This document shows, piece by piece, positions 33,890-44,504 of a DNA stretch of 64,000 nucleotides. The DNA is taken from assembly GCA_034231615.1 (NCBI GenBank), contig CM067302.1, positions 11,646,820 through 11,710,819 on the forward strand, given 5' to 3'. Within the stretch, counting starts at the first letter, position 1; the number at the start of each line of letters is the position of its first letter. The stretch comes from Meghimatium bilineatum (Eukaryota > Mollusca > Gastropoda > Stylommatophora > Philomycidae). The translations under genes were made by a program, and so were the position numbers. The notes beneath the pieces were generated by a model. It worked only from the letters and a program-made list of their open reading frames with translations. It was not told the origin of the DNA and did not search any database.

Positions 33890-34410
33890 CGTATCAGGCT
33901 ACCATTATGAGTATGAATTTTATTATTCAGAAAAAAATCTATGGCAAGGGGCAAACAGAGACCAAAGTTGCAACTATTAAGAAGCTATATTATTTCCAGT
34001 GTCAACATATGGTTGTGAGATGTGGGTAATGACATCTGCAATGGAAATGAAAATATCTGCATTTGAATTGAAGTTTTATAAAAATATTTAATATAGGTAA
34101 AGAGAAGATTCAACACAGATGTCTGCAAAGACCTGAACAAAGATGACGATTGGTTCCTCAAACCATAAAAATGCAAATTAACATATTTCGGACACATGAA
34201 AAGATAGTAGGCTAGAAAGATTAATTATGAAGAGAAAGTTTCCAGGTTGGAGAACAAGATGCCACCAAAGACGTTGATGAGTACAGGATATTGAAGACCT
34301 TTTGAATATAACACTGGCAGAAGCAGTGCAGTTTGCACAGAACTGAGAGGCTTACTGAGTGATAGTGAGGACAATGTTCTACAAATGACATGTCACATAG
34401 ATGTGCATTA
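33890..34410 (+). mobile_element. Non-LTR retrotransposon relic (family G)
   Basis: The decayed plus-strand protein includes LTYFGHMKR and, near the end, DLLNITLAEAVQFAQN, then a stop, EAY, and IVRTMFYK. The same C-terminus is better preserved at 46.2-46.4 kb (DLLKMTLEEDGQLAQNREAY). Several stops. Confidence 0.65.
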
Positions 34411-34547
34411 TTATAAAATTTGGATATTTATTTGGAGTCATGATAGAAATAGTGTGCTCTGTTCTCTGATTACCGCGACCTAAAATGTATGTCAGCTAAC
34501 ATAAACAAGCAGGCTTTACTCAATGTTACGGTTAGAGATAGTGACAT

Positions 34548-34815
34548 TCTTCTTCTTCTGCATTCATTCTCAAACTCCTGCAGATTAGCAGGATGTAGTC
34601 TGGATAACAGAATGCATTGTGTCATGGTTTACAGCATTGCTGCGATATCTGCGCCTTTCACCCGACACATCCAACTTCAGCATGTCTTTGGGTCACTGAT
34701 CCTATATGGGATGGGACAGCCAACTCCATTCCATAACCTCCTTAGTTGTCTTTTATGACATGCATGGAAGGTAAACAATGTTGCTATTCTTTGCTCCCCT
34801 TTTGGGCCCTGGCAA
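34548..34815 (-). mobile_element. S1 SINE-like copy (left arm of an inverted pair)
   Basis: Minus-strand copy: TTCTTCTTCTGCATTCATTC tail at the left, GCAGATTAGCAGGATGTAGT, GCGATATCTGCGCCTTTC, CTCCTTAGTTGTCTTTTATG, then CTCCCCTTTTGGGCCCTGGC at the 5' end. It faces the copy at 34,893. Confidence 0.88.
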
Positions 34816-34892
34816 CACATGGGGATAAGGACATTAAATGTTTATGTGACCATATCCGTATCGCTTTAACTCTATATTTAGAATATGTATCG

Positions 34893-35175
34893 CCCATGTG
34901 TTGCCAGGGCCGAAAGGGGAAAAAGAATAGCAACACTGTTTACTTTCCATGCATGTCGTAAAAGGCGACTAAGGAGGTTATGGGATGGAGTTGGCTGTCC
35001 CATCCCATATAGGGTCAGTGACCCAAAGCCATGCTGAAGTCGGATGTGTCGGGCCGAAAGGCGCAGATATCGCAGCAATGCTGTAAACCATGACACAACG
35101 CATTCCGTTCTCTGGACTACATCCTGCTAATCTGCAGCAGTTTGGGAACGAACACGGAAGAAGAAGAAAAATAAG
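34893..35175 (+). mobile_element. S1 SINE-like copy (right arm, best-preserved)
   Basis: Plus-strand copy running from CCATGTGTTGCCAGGGCCGA through GTCGTAAAAGGCGACTAAGG, a GGGATGGAGTTGGC segment, GGCCGAAAGGCGCAGATATC, CAACGCATTCCGTTCTCTGG, ACTACATCCTGCTAATCTGC and a GAAGAAGAAG tail. About 280 bp with no open frame. I do not see a clear tRNA A box and B box, so I call it SINE-like without a promoter class. Confidence 0.85.
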
Positions 35176-35199
35176 AAGAATATGTATTCTCACAATCAA

Positions 35200-36040
35200 G
35201 ACGTGCGAAAGATCTGCTGTAATCAGAGTACATAATACAGAAAATGGTTTGGCTTATTCCAAGAATTCTATGCAATGGCACTTCATATTGTGCAATGGTT
35301 AGTAATCCTTCCTGGAGACAGAATGTGGACAAATCAGCAATTTTTGGAGACATATTGCAAGATAATTTGCCACAAATGATGATTCTACAGATTCTGGTTG
35401 GAAAAACAGTCCTGAGAATGATGCGTCTAACACTGGTAAATTTTTTGTTTAGTTTGTAATTTTAAGTATTGCAATTAAAGATTTCTATGGAAAGGTTGAA
35501 TATGATTTGGAAAAGTAAGATCAGTATTACAGTAAACATCAATTTATACAGGTCACTAGTGTTGTATTCTTTTTTACTGATGTGAAAGCCAAATACTTAA
35601 TACAGAAAATGTAAAGAAGAATCAGGTTTTTTAATGTACCGTAAGTGCTACAGATGTTTGTTAAAAATAAGTTATATAATCACCATCATCATGTTACATA
35701 TTCTTTCCAGAACGTGATCTTCCTTATGGATTCTCTGAACACTCCACAATTCTGGGTGAGTTGGCTTACCGCAGCTCGAGACAAGTTTAAGCAATCTGAT
35801 ATATCACTGCATCATTTTCGTCTTGGGTGTCCTCTTTCCCTGTTGCCGTTAACTATGCCGTCAGCTATTAATTTTTCCATGCTGTTATGTCTCTTTATAC
35901 AACCAAAAAAAAACAAAGCTTTCTTGTTAAGATGTTATCAAGGAGTCAGCCCTCTTCGACGTTTATTGATCTTCTTAACACTTCTTGATTTGTCTTTTTA
36001 TGTCCATGGTATACGTAAAATTCTTCTGTAGCATCTCATT
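35200..36040. other. No gene recognised; one exon-like segment
   Basis: Mostly unique sequence. At 35,711-35,756 a 45-bp stretch lies between a CTTTCCAG acceptor-like and a GTGAGT donor-like site, but 15 residues are too few to identify. Confidence 0.35.
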
Positions 36041-36049
36041 TCTAAAGCA

Positions 36050-36510
36050 GTGATTCTCTTTGCTATTGTTTTATTTATTATCCATGCTTCACAACTGTAT
36101 ATTGCAACTGGAAATATGCATATTCTGATCGTACATAGTTTGGCTATGCTGCTGGCATTTAGATTACAAGACAAATATATTTACCCGGCAGCAAATAAAC
36201 AAACTCGCAGGTTATTAAGAACCACTTTTGGCAGTGGTGAAACGAAGTAAACTTGTTTGGTTTCTTCATGTAATGAGACATGGACAACTTTCAAAAACTA
36301 TTTTGCAAGGAAATGTTGAGGGAGAAAAGGCCCACAAAGAAAATCCTGAATTGACAACACCAAAGAATAGTCTGAACATGATTTTTCAATACTTGTCCCA
36401 ATGTCTGAAGACGATGGTGTTTAGAGGACATTTTATGCTGATATCTTCATTGTTGCACTCCTATGACCTTGATGGGTTGTGTTGTTGTTATTATTATTAT
36501 TATGTCCGCC
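36050..36510 (+). mobile_element. Non-LTR retrotransposon relic (family C)
   Basis: The plus strand shows QTRRLLRTTFGS and then, in the frame 36,228-36,590, LVWFLHVMRHGQLSKTILQG followed by NVEGEK, the C-terminal block of an endonuclease-type reverse transcriptase. It ends near CTATGACCTTGATGGGTTGT and a (TTA)n tail, the family C ending. Confidence 0.7.
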
Positions 36511-36514
36511 GAAG

Positions 36515-36668
36515 ACGGATGTGTCGGGCCATTGGCGCAAATAAAACGGCAACACAACACATTTCCATTCTCTGGACTACATCCTGCTAGAAATCTAGTG
36601 GGACCATGGTCCTGCTACAAAGGAGATCCAGCGGGAGTTTGAGAATAAACGCTGAAGAAGAAGAAGAT
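36515..36668 (+). mobile_element. S1b SINE-like copy
   Basis: Starts GACGGATGTGTCGGGCCATT, then GGCGCAAATAAAACGGC, ACTACATCCTGCTAG, a subfamily-specific segment with GTCCTGCTACAAAGGAGATC, then CAGCGGGAGTTTGAGAATAA and a GAAGAAGAAGA tail. It lies directly after the family C (TTA)n tail. Confidence 0.82.
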
Positions 36669-36845
36669 TATTATTATTGATGTTGTTGTTATTATTATTA
36701 GTTATAAATATTAATATAAATGTAAAAGGTAACAATTATAGTATGAGGATTATAGATTAAATTAATTATGGGACATGTTTTTTTTATGCGAAAGTTTAAA
36801 CTTACAGACTAGTTAGCTCCATCTCCTTCAAAGTAGTTAATTTTG

Positions 36846-37100
36846 TGATTGTATAGACTTATTCCATCACTCCTGCCACTGAAGGAAGCATCTCTGGTAG
36901 ACACAATTTGTGATTGTATACACTTATTCCATCACTCCTGCAACTGAAGGAAGCATCTCTGTTAGGCACAATTTGTGATTGTATACACTTATTCATCACT
37001 CTTGTAACAGAAGGAAGCATCTCTGTTAGGCACAATTTGTGATTGTATACACTTATTCCATCACTCCTGCCACTGAAGGAAGCATCTCTGGTAGGCACTT
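36846..37100. repeat. Minisatellite of about 65 bp, roughly 4 copies
   Basis: Tandem units containing TTGTGATTGTATACACTTAT, CATCACTCCTGC and GAAGGAAGCATCTCTG. Confidence 0.9.
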
Positions 37101-37639
37101 TTTGGAATAACCCTCATTTGTCTCATCGGTTGAGTAAACAAGAAAAAAGTCACATGGAGAACGACCTGGTAAGTATGGAGGCTGTGGGAGCAATAAAATA
37201 TTGTGTTGTGTCAAAAATTTGTTCGTTGTGATAGACTTGTGTGCGAGGGTATTATGATGGATCCAACTGCCAGTGTAATACTTCTCATGGCAATGTCTGC
37301 ATGTAGCATCAAGGACACATTGCAGTTCTGTTTTTGAATCATCTATCAGAGCATAGGATTTCTTGCATAGTGCTATGATCTTGTCAGTGTGGTAGGTGGA
37401 TGGTCACATCTTCAAAGGATGTGAGTCCACTTCTGAAACATCAGTGTTTTTTTATATGGACCTAGCCAGGGTTTTCTGAAAACTGGTTGCAACATTTTAA
37501 AATTTTCAGAAGTTTTGTTCAAGACATAAGTGGAAATACATGCTTGCATACTGTTTAATATCGATGTACATTTTTGAAATGTGATGATAATTACTAGGTC
37601 ACCTCCACTTATTGGATTATACACAGAGCATTTACGAAG

Positions 37640-37855
37640 TTACTGACTTCTAGCAAGGAAGAGTTGAGATGGAAGGAGAAGAGGCAGCAACAGTAAATCT
37701 TTGGTTGGCAATATCAAAGAATGGCACAGACATGATTTTTCTACACTCATGCAAATAACTGAGGACAGAGGTTATTCAATGGCTATTTATACTAAAGCCT
37801 CCAATGTGACACCCCCCTGACCCTGACGGGTTGCAAGTCTTATTATGATTAACCA
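37640..37855 (+). mobile_element. Family C retrotransposon 3' relic
   Basis: Decayed plus-strand C-terminus (DFSTLMQITEDRGYSMAI) ending CCCTGACCCTGACGGGTTGC with a TTATTATGATTA tail, as in the other family C copies. Confidence 0.65.
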
Positions 37856-37915
37856 TCTGATGTATCTGTATCTTGCCATCAGCTAATCTTTATATTTATT
37901 CTATAAAATAGTCAG

Positions 37916-38108
37916 GTACAAATCACCATGGAAGATTCAGAAAGAAAAGAGTCAAGGTATTGAGGCAACAGTGTCAGAACATGAAATACCCAAAGAAACA
38001 GATATCCTTATCATTGGGGGAGGAGTCATTGGTTCATCTGTTGCTTATTGGATGAAGCAGCAGAACCCAAAGGCATCAAGTATTACAATTATTGAAAGGG
38101 ATCTAGTG
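37916..38108 (+). CDS. FOXRED1: FOXRED1-like protein, N-terminal exon with Rossmann FAD motif
   Basis: Exon bounded by a TCAG (or the alternative AAATAG at 37,911) acceptor and a GTAGGAGT donor at 38,109. In frame it reads about 64 residues ending ETDILIIGGGVIGSSVAYWM, a linker, then SSITIIERDLV. GGGVIG with the acidic residue of IIERD is the dinucleotide-binding beta-alpha-beta unit of DAO-type FAD enzymes, and it matches human FOXRED1 (VVIVGGGVLGLSVAYWLKK, VLVVERD) as I remember it. The mitochondrial targeting exon would be upstream and is not identified. The next exon appears at 47,001, in phase 0 with this one. Confidence 0.87.
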
Positions 38109-38142
38109 GTAGGAGTATTTCTCAGTCTTAATTGTGTGATAA

Positions 38143-38475
38143 CATTATAAAATATTGAAATTATTTTTAAGATAAAATAATAAAATATTGGAATTATTTT
38201 TAAGATAAAATAATAAAATATTGGAATTATTTTTAAGATAAAATAATAAAATATTGGAATTATTTTTAAGATAAAATAATAAAATATTGGAATTATTTTT
38301 AAGATAAAATAATAAAATATTGGAATTATTTTTAAGATAAAATTATCAAATATTGGAATTATTTTTAAGATAAAATAATAAAATATTGAAATTATTTTTA
38401 AGATAAAATTATCAAATATTGAAATTATTTTTAAGATAAAATTATCAAATATTGAAATTATTTTTAAGATAAAAT
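38143..38475. repeat. 33-bp minisatellite in a FOXRED1 intron, about 10 copies
   Basis: Begins about 35 bp after the exon's donor site. The unit contains AAATATTGGAATTATTTTTA and AGATAAAAT. The opposite-strand frame (38,045-38,491) is a hydrophobic repeat product, not a gene. Confidence 0.93.
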
Positions 38476-38524
38476 TACTAGAAAGATTCACTAATTACAC
38501 ATTAAAATTCATTAACGATTCACA

Positions 38525-38690
38525 TTAAGTGCCATCTCCTGAATGAAGGTTGGCTGCAACAGTCATCCAACATCTCCTGTCTCTTGCCTTGGTGGTGCAC
38601 TCTGTTAGACTGTAACATGTCCATCTTATGATGTTTGTTTCCCATTTGTATCTTTGCTTACCTCTTGCTCACCTCCTAGAAAGATATACT
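38525..38690 (-). mobile_element. R1 3'-end fragment, diverged
   Basis: Minus-strand R1 end: AAGTGCCATCTCCTGAATGA, GGTTGGCTGCAAC, CTTGGTGGTGCACTCTG, ACCTCTTGCTCACCTCC. About 165 bp, non-coding here. Confidence 0.8.
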
Positions 38691-38961
38691 TACCTTAACA
38701 CTTTACTGATCTTCATTCCAGAATATATTTATGTTCCATTAGCAAGGGTATTTGCACATTTTTTAGACATTAATCCTCGCCATCTTTAAAAGTATGTATA
38801 AAATCTATCACATGACATAGAGCTTTGAAATTATCAATGTGTTGTAATGAATGTTTCCATTTTCTAATTTAATTTGAAAGTCCCAGAGTTATTTGCAAGA
38901 GTGAAAAATTCTACTTATGCTGGGTGTGATTTTAGGATTCTAAGTGTGAGGATTAGTTAAT

Positions 38962-39235
38962 AGTGTTTTTCACCAGTGAATACATGTGTAAGAGCTACTG
39001 CGTTAATAGTGTTTTTCGCCAGTGAATACATGTGTAAGAGCTACTGCGTTAATAGTGTTTTTCGCCAGTGAATACATGTGTAAGAGCTACTGCGTTAATA
39101 GTGTTTTTCGCCAGTGAATACATGTGTAAGAGCTACTGCGTTAATAGTGTTTTTCGCCAGTGAATACATGTGTAAGAGCTACTGCGTTAATAATGTTTTT
39201 CGCCAGTGAATACATGTGTAAGAGATACTGCGAAA
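38962..39235. repeat. 46-bp minisatellite, about 6 copies
   Basis: Nearly identical units with AGTGTTTTTCGCCAGTGAAT, ACATGTGTAAGAGCTACTGC and GTTAAT. The first and last copies are slightly diverged. Confidence 0.95.
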
Positions 39236-39461
39236 TGAAATTCTTCATATATATAAAAAAGCTCATTTTCCAGAATTTTGAATTTTTCAAGAATAATACT
39301 CGCAAACGTTGTCAACAGACGGTATTATGTGGGTGTAGCCATTTTAGAATAATGTGCTATTCTAGATGAGTTAGTCTTAGTAATATTATCACTATGGTTG
39401 CTATATTTCTTAAATATAGCAACAGTTTTCACGATCAATGAAGTTTGTCACTAAGGTTGTA

Positions 39462-39630
39462 GAGTGGAATCCTGTTATAACAACGTGGTCCGGACCGACA
39501 AAATGTGTATGTAATAACAGAAATTCTTTATATACAGTACAAACAATATAGAATAAATATAATTGAGGATCTTGGTGTTGTTATATAGGGAAATTTGTTA
39601 TAATAGAATTGGTATAAAGGGATTTCCATT
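39462..39630. mobile_element. Short DNA-transposon derivative (MITE-like), copy 2
   Basis: Partner of the element at 17,660-17,831: GAGTGGAATCCTGTTATAAC at the left, TATGTAATAACAGAAATTC, ATAGGGAAATTTGTTATAAT, and GGGATTTCCATT at the right end. Confidence 0.6.
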
Positions 39631-39765
39631 GTATAACTAAATATAAATCATAAAATTCAGTCAGTTAATGTTTGTAATGACAGTCTATTTTCATTAATTC
39701 TTGGATGCTGATCCAGCATCCATGGGCTCATGCCCTTTGACCCACTGCTATTGTGGGATATATTT

Positions 39766-41858
39766 TCTTCTTCTTTCGTTCACTTGAAACATGTCTATAT
39801 CTGTAATTCTGTCTCCTTAATAAAACTCACTGTCTTTTGTAGTTCATACAGTGTCCCATAGAGCTTTGATTCCAGTGTTGTTTCCTCTGGCCAATATGTC
39901 TGCCTCAGCGTTTCATGCTCAGAACACTCTTGAAGTATATGTTTGGCACTCTGTGCTGCCTGTCCACATGTACACATGGCCGTGTTGCCAATCTTGAACT
40001 TTGTATACATGTGACTGCGGAGTCGGTTGTGTCCTGTTCTGAGACGTAGAATTATAACTTGTTCTGGTCTGTTCATAATGTGATAGTCATCTTGTGTTGG
40101 TGTTTGTGGCTTTCTTATTGACTTGATCATCTGTTTTTTCTGATGGTAGGTGATTGGTATATCTGGTTGGTCTTCGGCAGCACCTTCTTTAGCCAGTTGG
40201 TCTGCTTTTTCATTTCCTGGTATTCCACAGTGAGAGGGTATCCACTGCATGGTTATCCTATACTGGTAAGACAATTCGCTAAGTAGTTTTTTTAAGTCTG
40301 TTAGTTTTCCAGACTGGAGAGCTTGAAGCACTGACCTTGCATCTGTCAGGAATACCACAGGCTGTAGGCCAGAGTTGGAGTTCAGCAGTTTTTTAGCTGC
40401 CACACTAATTGCCTGGATTTCTGCATCATAATTATTGCAGAATTTTCCTGTTGGTGTTCTGATTGTATCTCTAGGCTTGTGTGGATATTCTATATATACA
40501 CCTGCACCTCCATTCCTCACAGCATTCTGTGCTGACCCATCTGTGTACACTCTGACCCATATATCTTGTGGATATTCCTCATCCAGGAAACTGAGGGTGA
40601 CTGTCCTTCGCTGCACACTGTTCTGTTCGTCCTCGCTTAGTATTCCTTTCACATGGGTCTGAATGTATATTGGCATTCCATGGCTTTCACTCCACGGGGT
40701 TTGTTCTGGTACAGACCTTAAGAGGCTGTCAACTTCAGGTAGGTCTGTAAGTTGTCTACGGAGTCGTTTAGCTTGATGGATAAAGCTGCTCCTTTTCAGT
40801 CGCCCCATTGCTAGATTTTGGAATCTTTCCTTCATTGGATGACTTTGCATACACTGAAACTTTTCTGCTTGAATTAGTACTTTTGTGTCTCTTCGTTCGC
40901 CAAGTGTTTGCATTCTTCCCATTTTCTGCATCTCTGCTATGGGTGTTGATTTCATTGCTCCCAACATTATTCTAAGTGCCTGGTTTTGCACTTTATCTAG
41001 ATCTTGTAATGTGGTGTTTGATGCAGGACACCACGCAGCTGAACCATATTCCAGGTGTGGTCTTATGCCTTGCTGGTAAACTTTACTGAGTATATTTCCA
41101 CTGGCTCCCCATGTGGTTCCACTTAGTTTTCTCAGGATAGCTAGCTTCCTCCTGGCTTTTGTTGTTGCTTTGTTTATGTGCTGCTTCCATGTCAGCTTAT
41201 CATCAAAAGTAACTCCGAGGTATGTGGGTTGTTTGTCTTCTTTCAAGAGCTCTCCATCTATCTTGATATGACCAGCTTTTTGTTTTGGTGAGAGGGTAAA
41301 GAGTGTAGTGCTGCACTTATCTGTGTTAATGCTGACGCACCATCTATTAGCCCATAAGGTTAGGGCATCGATAGCTCTTTGTATTTGTTTAGTGGCCACT
41401 GTTGCATGTTCTTCCGTGCACCAGATCACCAGGTCGTCAGCATACATTGCCACTTTGATCCCATGTGGTAGTTCAGCAACTAGGTCATTGATGTAAACCA
41501 AGAAAAGTGTGGGTGACAGGACTCCTCCCTGGGGGACTCCATGACGCAGTAGAACTTTCTTGCTCTTGCGACCATCTAATTGTACCCTGGCTCTTCTATT
41601 ATGCAGGTATGCTTTTACCCATTTGTACATTCTTGAGCTAACCCTGCAATTTCGCAATTTCTTTAGGAGCCCTTCTTTCCAGACCTTATCAAATGCTTTC
41701 CTGAGGTCTATCCATGCTGCTAGTACCAGTTTCTTTTCTTGGAAGGCATCCTCAATCTCTTGGGAGAGGTAGGTTGCCTGATCTTCAGTAGAGTAGCACT
41801 GTCTGAAACCTGCTTGCTGTGATGCCAGAAGGTGTGGGATATATGAATGTGTTTGTTG
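39766..41858 (-). mobile_element. Element A1: RNase H-bearing non-LTR retrotransposon, 5'-truncated
   Basis: The minus-strand reading frame is open from about 41,830 to 39,795 (a methionine-start frame covers 41,657-39,795). Order of motifs: QQAGFRQCYSTEDQA; AAWIDLRKAFDKVW (catalytic Asp of motif A); GVPQGGVLSPTLFLVYINDL; AMYADDLVIW (catalytic Asp pair); PTYLGVTFD; then an RNase H domain with VYTDGSAQ, YDAEIQAI, LTDARSVLQ and GNEKADQLAK, all four acidic positions present; last, a CTCGQAAQSAKHILQEC cysteine segment. The 3' end is a GAAAGAAGAAG tail (left side). The polymerase and RNase H parts look undamaged; the endonuclease and any ORF1 are missing. A Jockey/I-group placement is likely because of the RNase H; the exact clade is not determined. 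Confidence 0.92.
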
Positions 41859-43475
41859 TTAGCTGTTGTTTTGTTCCATATAATGTGTTCCATTTATCTG
41901 GCCCTGGAGGGAGTAGCATTTTCCTGATGTCCTCCAGTGCTGGGCATTAAAAAATGTGGTCGTCAACAGTTTTATAGAGATGAGTGCACATCCGGCACCC
42001 TGGAGTGTGTTGTGATTGTATTCTGTTCAGGTGATTATTAAGCTGTACATGTTGTGTGCGCATTCTGAAGATGATACTCTGGTTTTTCCTTCCCAGGAGG
42101 TTGTTTATGTTGTCTTTAGGATTTGGGCTGGTCATATATTTATAGATTTCCCTCCCAGTGTTTCCCATGGCCAATCTGTTCATCCAATTTTCTTTGTTCA
42201 CAGATTTCAACATCATTTTAACTGTGTGCGTGGTGTTTGTGTATATGGCTGTTCTTGTTGTGCTCCCTTCTTTGCTCCCTTGTCATTGCCAGGTGTGTTT
42301 GAGTGGCCAGGAATCCACTGCATAACAAAGCTGACTTCATACGATGTAAGCAGTTGGTTTGCATGGTGATATATATTTCAACTAGCTCAGGTTTACAATT
42401 TCCATCACATTCTAGTGTCTGAAGAGCATACATAGAATCTGTAAAAATCACAATATTTTGGACTTTTGTTGGAAAGGTATCAAATATGGTCTTCAGGTAG
42501 TACAAGGAAACTTCTAGTGCTATTTCAGCTTCATAGTTAGAACATATCTCCCCCCAAGCATCAACCAACTCATCAGATGTTTTGTCTGAATATTCTATAT
42601 AGACACCATAACCTGCTTTGATAGTGGCTTTAAAAGCAGACCCATCTGTATAGACATGGATCCATTGTTCTGGGTAGGTGTCTATTGATTTCTGTGTTGC
42701 TTTCATAAGACTTACTGGGTCTGAACTTTTTGTTGAATTATCTCTTGTGTCTTGATTTCCGGTAATTTAAAACTTGCGTGTGGTGGTAAATATTTTTCTA
42801 CTCTTTGCAGTTCTTGTCTGGGAAGTGATAGCTGTCTTTTATTTCATTGACATGGCTAAGGACTGACTTTTGTTTTAATCTGTAGTTTGGTTGCCAGTTT
42901 TCTACAAATTGTTTATTTGAGTGTTCTTACATAAGCTTCCATTGCAGCCATATCTCTCCGCATCTCAAGGGGTTCTACATTTGTATGTATTTCATATGCA
43001 GCCATTGGTGTAGATCTCATTGCTCCACTAATAAGACGTAGGACATTGTTCTGCACTCTGTCTAGAGATTCTACATTTGTCTTGGAACATGTAAGGAGTG
43101 TACTGTTGTATTCTAAAGCAGAGCGTATGTACCCAAGATATAATCCTCTAAGGGTATCCTTGTCTGATCCCCAAGATGTGCCTGTGAGTCTTTTCAGTAG
43201 TTGCAATCGTTTAAGTGCTTTATTTTTTATATTTTCTACATACTTTTTGAGGGTGAGCTGCAGATCAAGCGTGATTCCAAGATATGTGGGATGTTCTTCT
43301 CTTGGCAATTTCTGTGTGTCCAACCATAGACTGATATTTTCTTTGGCTACTTTATGACTTTTGGTAAAGATGGTATAGATAGTTTTCTCACAGTTTACTT
43401 TCAGTTTCCGTGTTTGACAATACTCATGTAGTCTTCTTAAATCTCCATTTAATCTTTCAACATTCTTCATTTATT
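41859..43475 (-). mobile_element. Element B: diverged relative of A, frameshifted
   Basis: Minus-strand element whose 3' end abuts the truncated 5' end of A1. The frame 43,470-42,913 encodes the C-terminal half of the reverse transcriptase (LKVNCEKTIYTIF, HPTYLGITLDLQLTL, SALEYNSTLL). The frame 42,706-42,218 encodes an RNase H (VYTDGSAF, YEAEIALE, FTDSMYALQ); the fourth motif is reached only after a frameshift (GNDKGAK). The frame 42,216-41,947 is the cysteine-containing C-terminus (PGCRMCTHL). Homology to the A ending continues past the stop to about 41,860. Several frame breaks make it inactive. Confidence 0.85.
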
Positions 43476-43512
43476 CTTAGTACATGTCCAATATAAGCAC
43501 ATAGTTTGTTTA

Positions 43513-43881
43513 CAGTCATCCATCGCTACTTCGCAGTTAATTTATCGCGGCCTCAGTACATCACAGATTTCTAAAAACATATTTACAGCATGTACACTTT
43601 AGTTACATCTACTTATGTTACACACACACGTATCATATTTATATTATTTATACATTATTTTATGTGTTATTTATACTATTAATATTTTATCTACATGTTG
43701 AAACTATTTTTTAATGTTCTAATGATAACATATGCACTTATATGGTTTCATATACATTTATTGATATTATACATACAAAAAAAATGTATGTGTGATAAAA
43801 ATGAGAGGATGACACTACTTCTTTTCACTTATCGCGATCGGTTCTGGTCCCTATTAACCGCAATAACTTAGGAATGACTGT
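43513..43881. mobile_element. TA-flanked MITE, pogo/Tigger-like ends
   Basis: Terminal inverted repeats: ACAGTCATCCATCGCTACTT at the left and its imperfect complement ending AGGAATGACTGT at the right, both flanked by TA. The 369-bp interior is AT-rich and non-coding. CGC-containing subterminal motifs (TTCGCAG, ATCGCGG; TATCGCGATCGG) suit a Tc1/mariner/pogo derivative. Confidence 0.8.
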
Positions 43882-43967
43882 ATTTATTTTTGTAGAATGC
43901 AGAAGTTAAAGGGAGATAATAGCTAAAGGAATGATTAAAAGGGTGTTAACTTTATTCAAATTAAGAA

Positions 43968-44275
43968 CTTCTTCTTTTGTTCTCAAACTCCTACAGATTA
44001 GTAGGATGCAGTCAAGAGAACAAATAGCACCTTCCTGCTGCACAACTTCCTTAATGGGAAACGTAGTATTTGAGAAACAATCCAGAGAACAGAATGTGCT
44101 GTGTCATGGTTTACAGTTTGGCTGCTTATCTGTGATGTTTGGCCACGTTATCTGTGATGTTTCGCCTGACATTAACACAGCTTATGGTTCACTTTGATCC
44201 CTTCTGTGATGGGACACAAAACTCCATCCCAAAACCTCTTTAATCGTCTCTTAGGACATGTGTGGCAGGTAACAG
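43968..44275 (-). mobile_element. S1 SINE-like copy, diverged
   Basis: Minus-strand copy: TTCTTCTTTTGTTCTCAAAC, CTACAGATTAGTAGGATGCA, GAATGTGCTGTGTCATGGTT, CAAAACCTCTTTAATCGTCT. An extra segment near 44,020-44,080 interrupts it. Confidence 0.7.
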
Positions 44276-44279
44276 TGTC

Positions 44280-44441
44280 AACCAAAGACAGATGTGTTGG
44301 GTTATTGGTGAAAGTAAAATGGTGATACAACGCTTTTCCATTCTCTGGACTACATCCTGCTGAAAATCTAGTAGAACCATTGTCCTGCTACAAAAGAGAT
44401 CCAGCGGGAGTTTGAGAATGAAAGCTGAAGAAGAAGAAGAT
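44280..44441 (+). mobile_element. S1b SINE-like copy
   Basis: Plus-strand copy: CAAAGACAGATGTGTTGGGT, CTCTGGACTACATCCTGC, GTCCTGCTACAAAAGAGATC, CAGCGGGAGTTTGAGAATGA and a GAAGAAGAAGA tail. It lies directly beside the minus-strand S1 at 43,968. Confidence 0.82.
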
Positions 44442-44504
44442 AACAGTGTCACTTTTCTGTGCTCTTATGACCCAGGAAACATGTAGATGAATTGGAACTC
44501 ATAG

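Noticed and set aside
35711-35756. Small exon between a CTTTCCAG acceptor and a GTGAGT donor
   Set aside because: Fifteen codons give no recognisable match, and such site pairs arise by chance.
38045-38491. Minus-strand multi-pass membrane protein frame
   Set aside because: Hydrophobic translation of the 33-bp intronic minisatellite, antisense to the FOXRED1 exon at one end.
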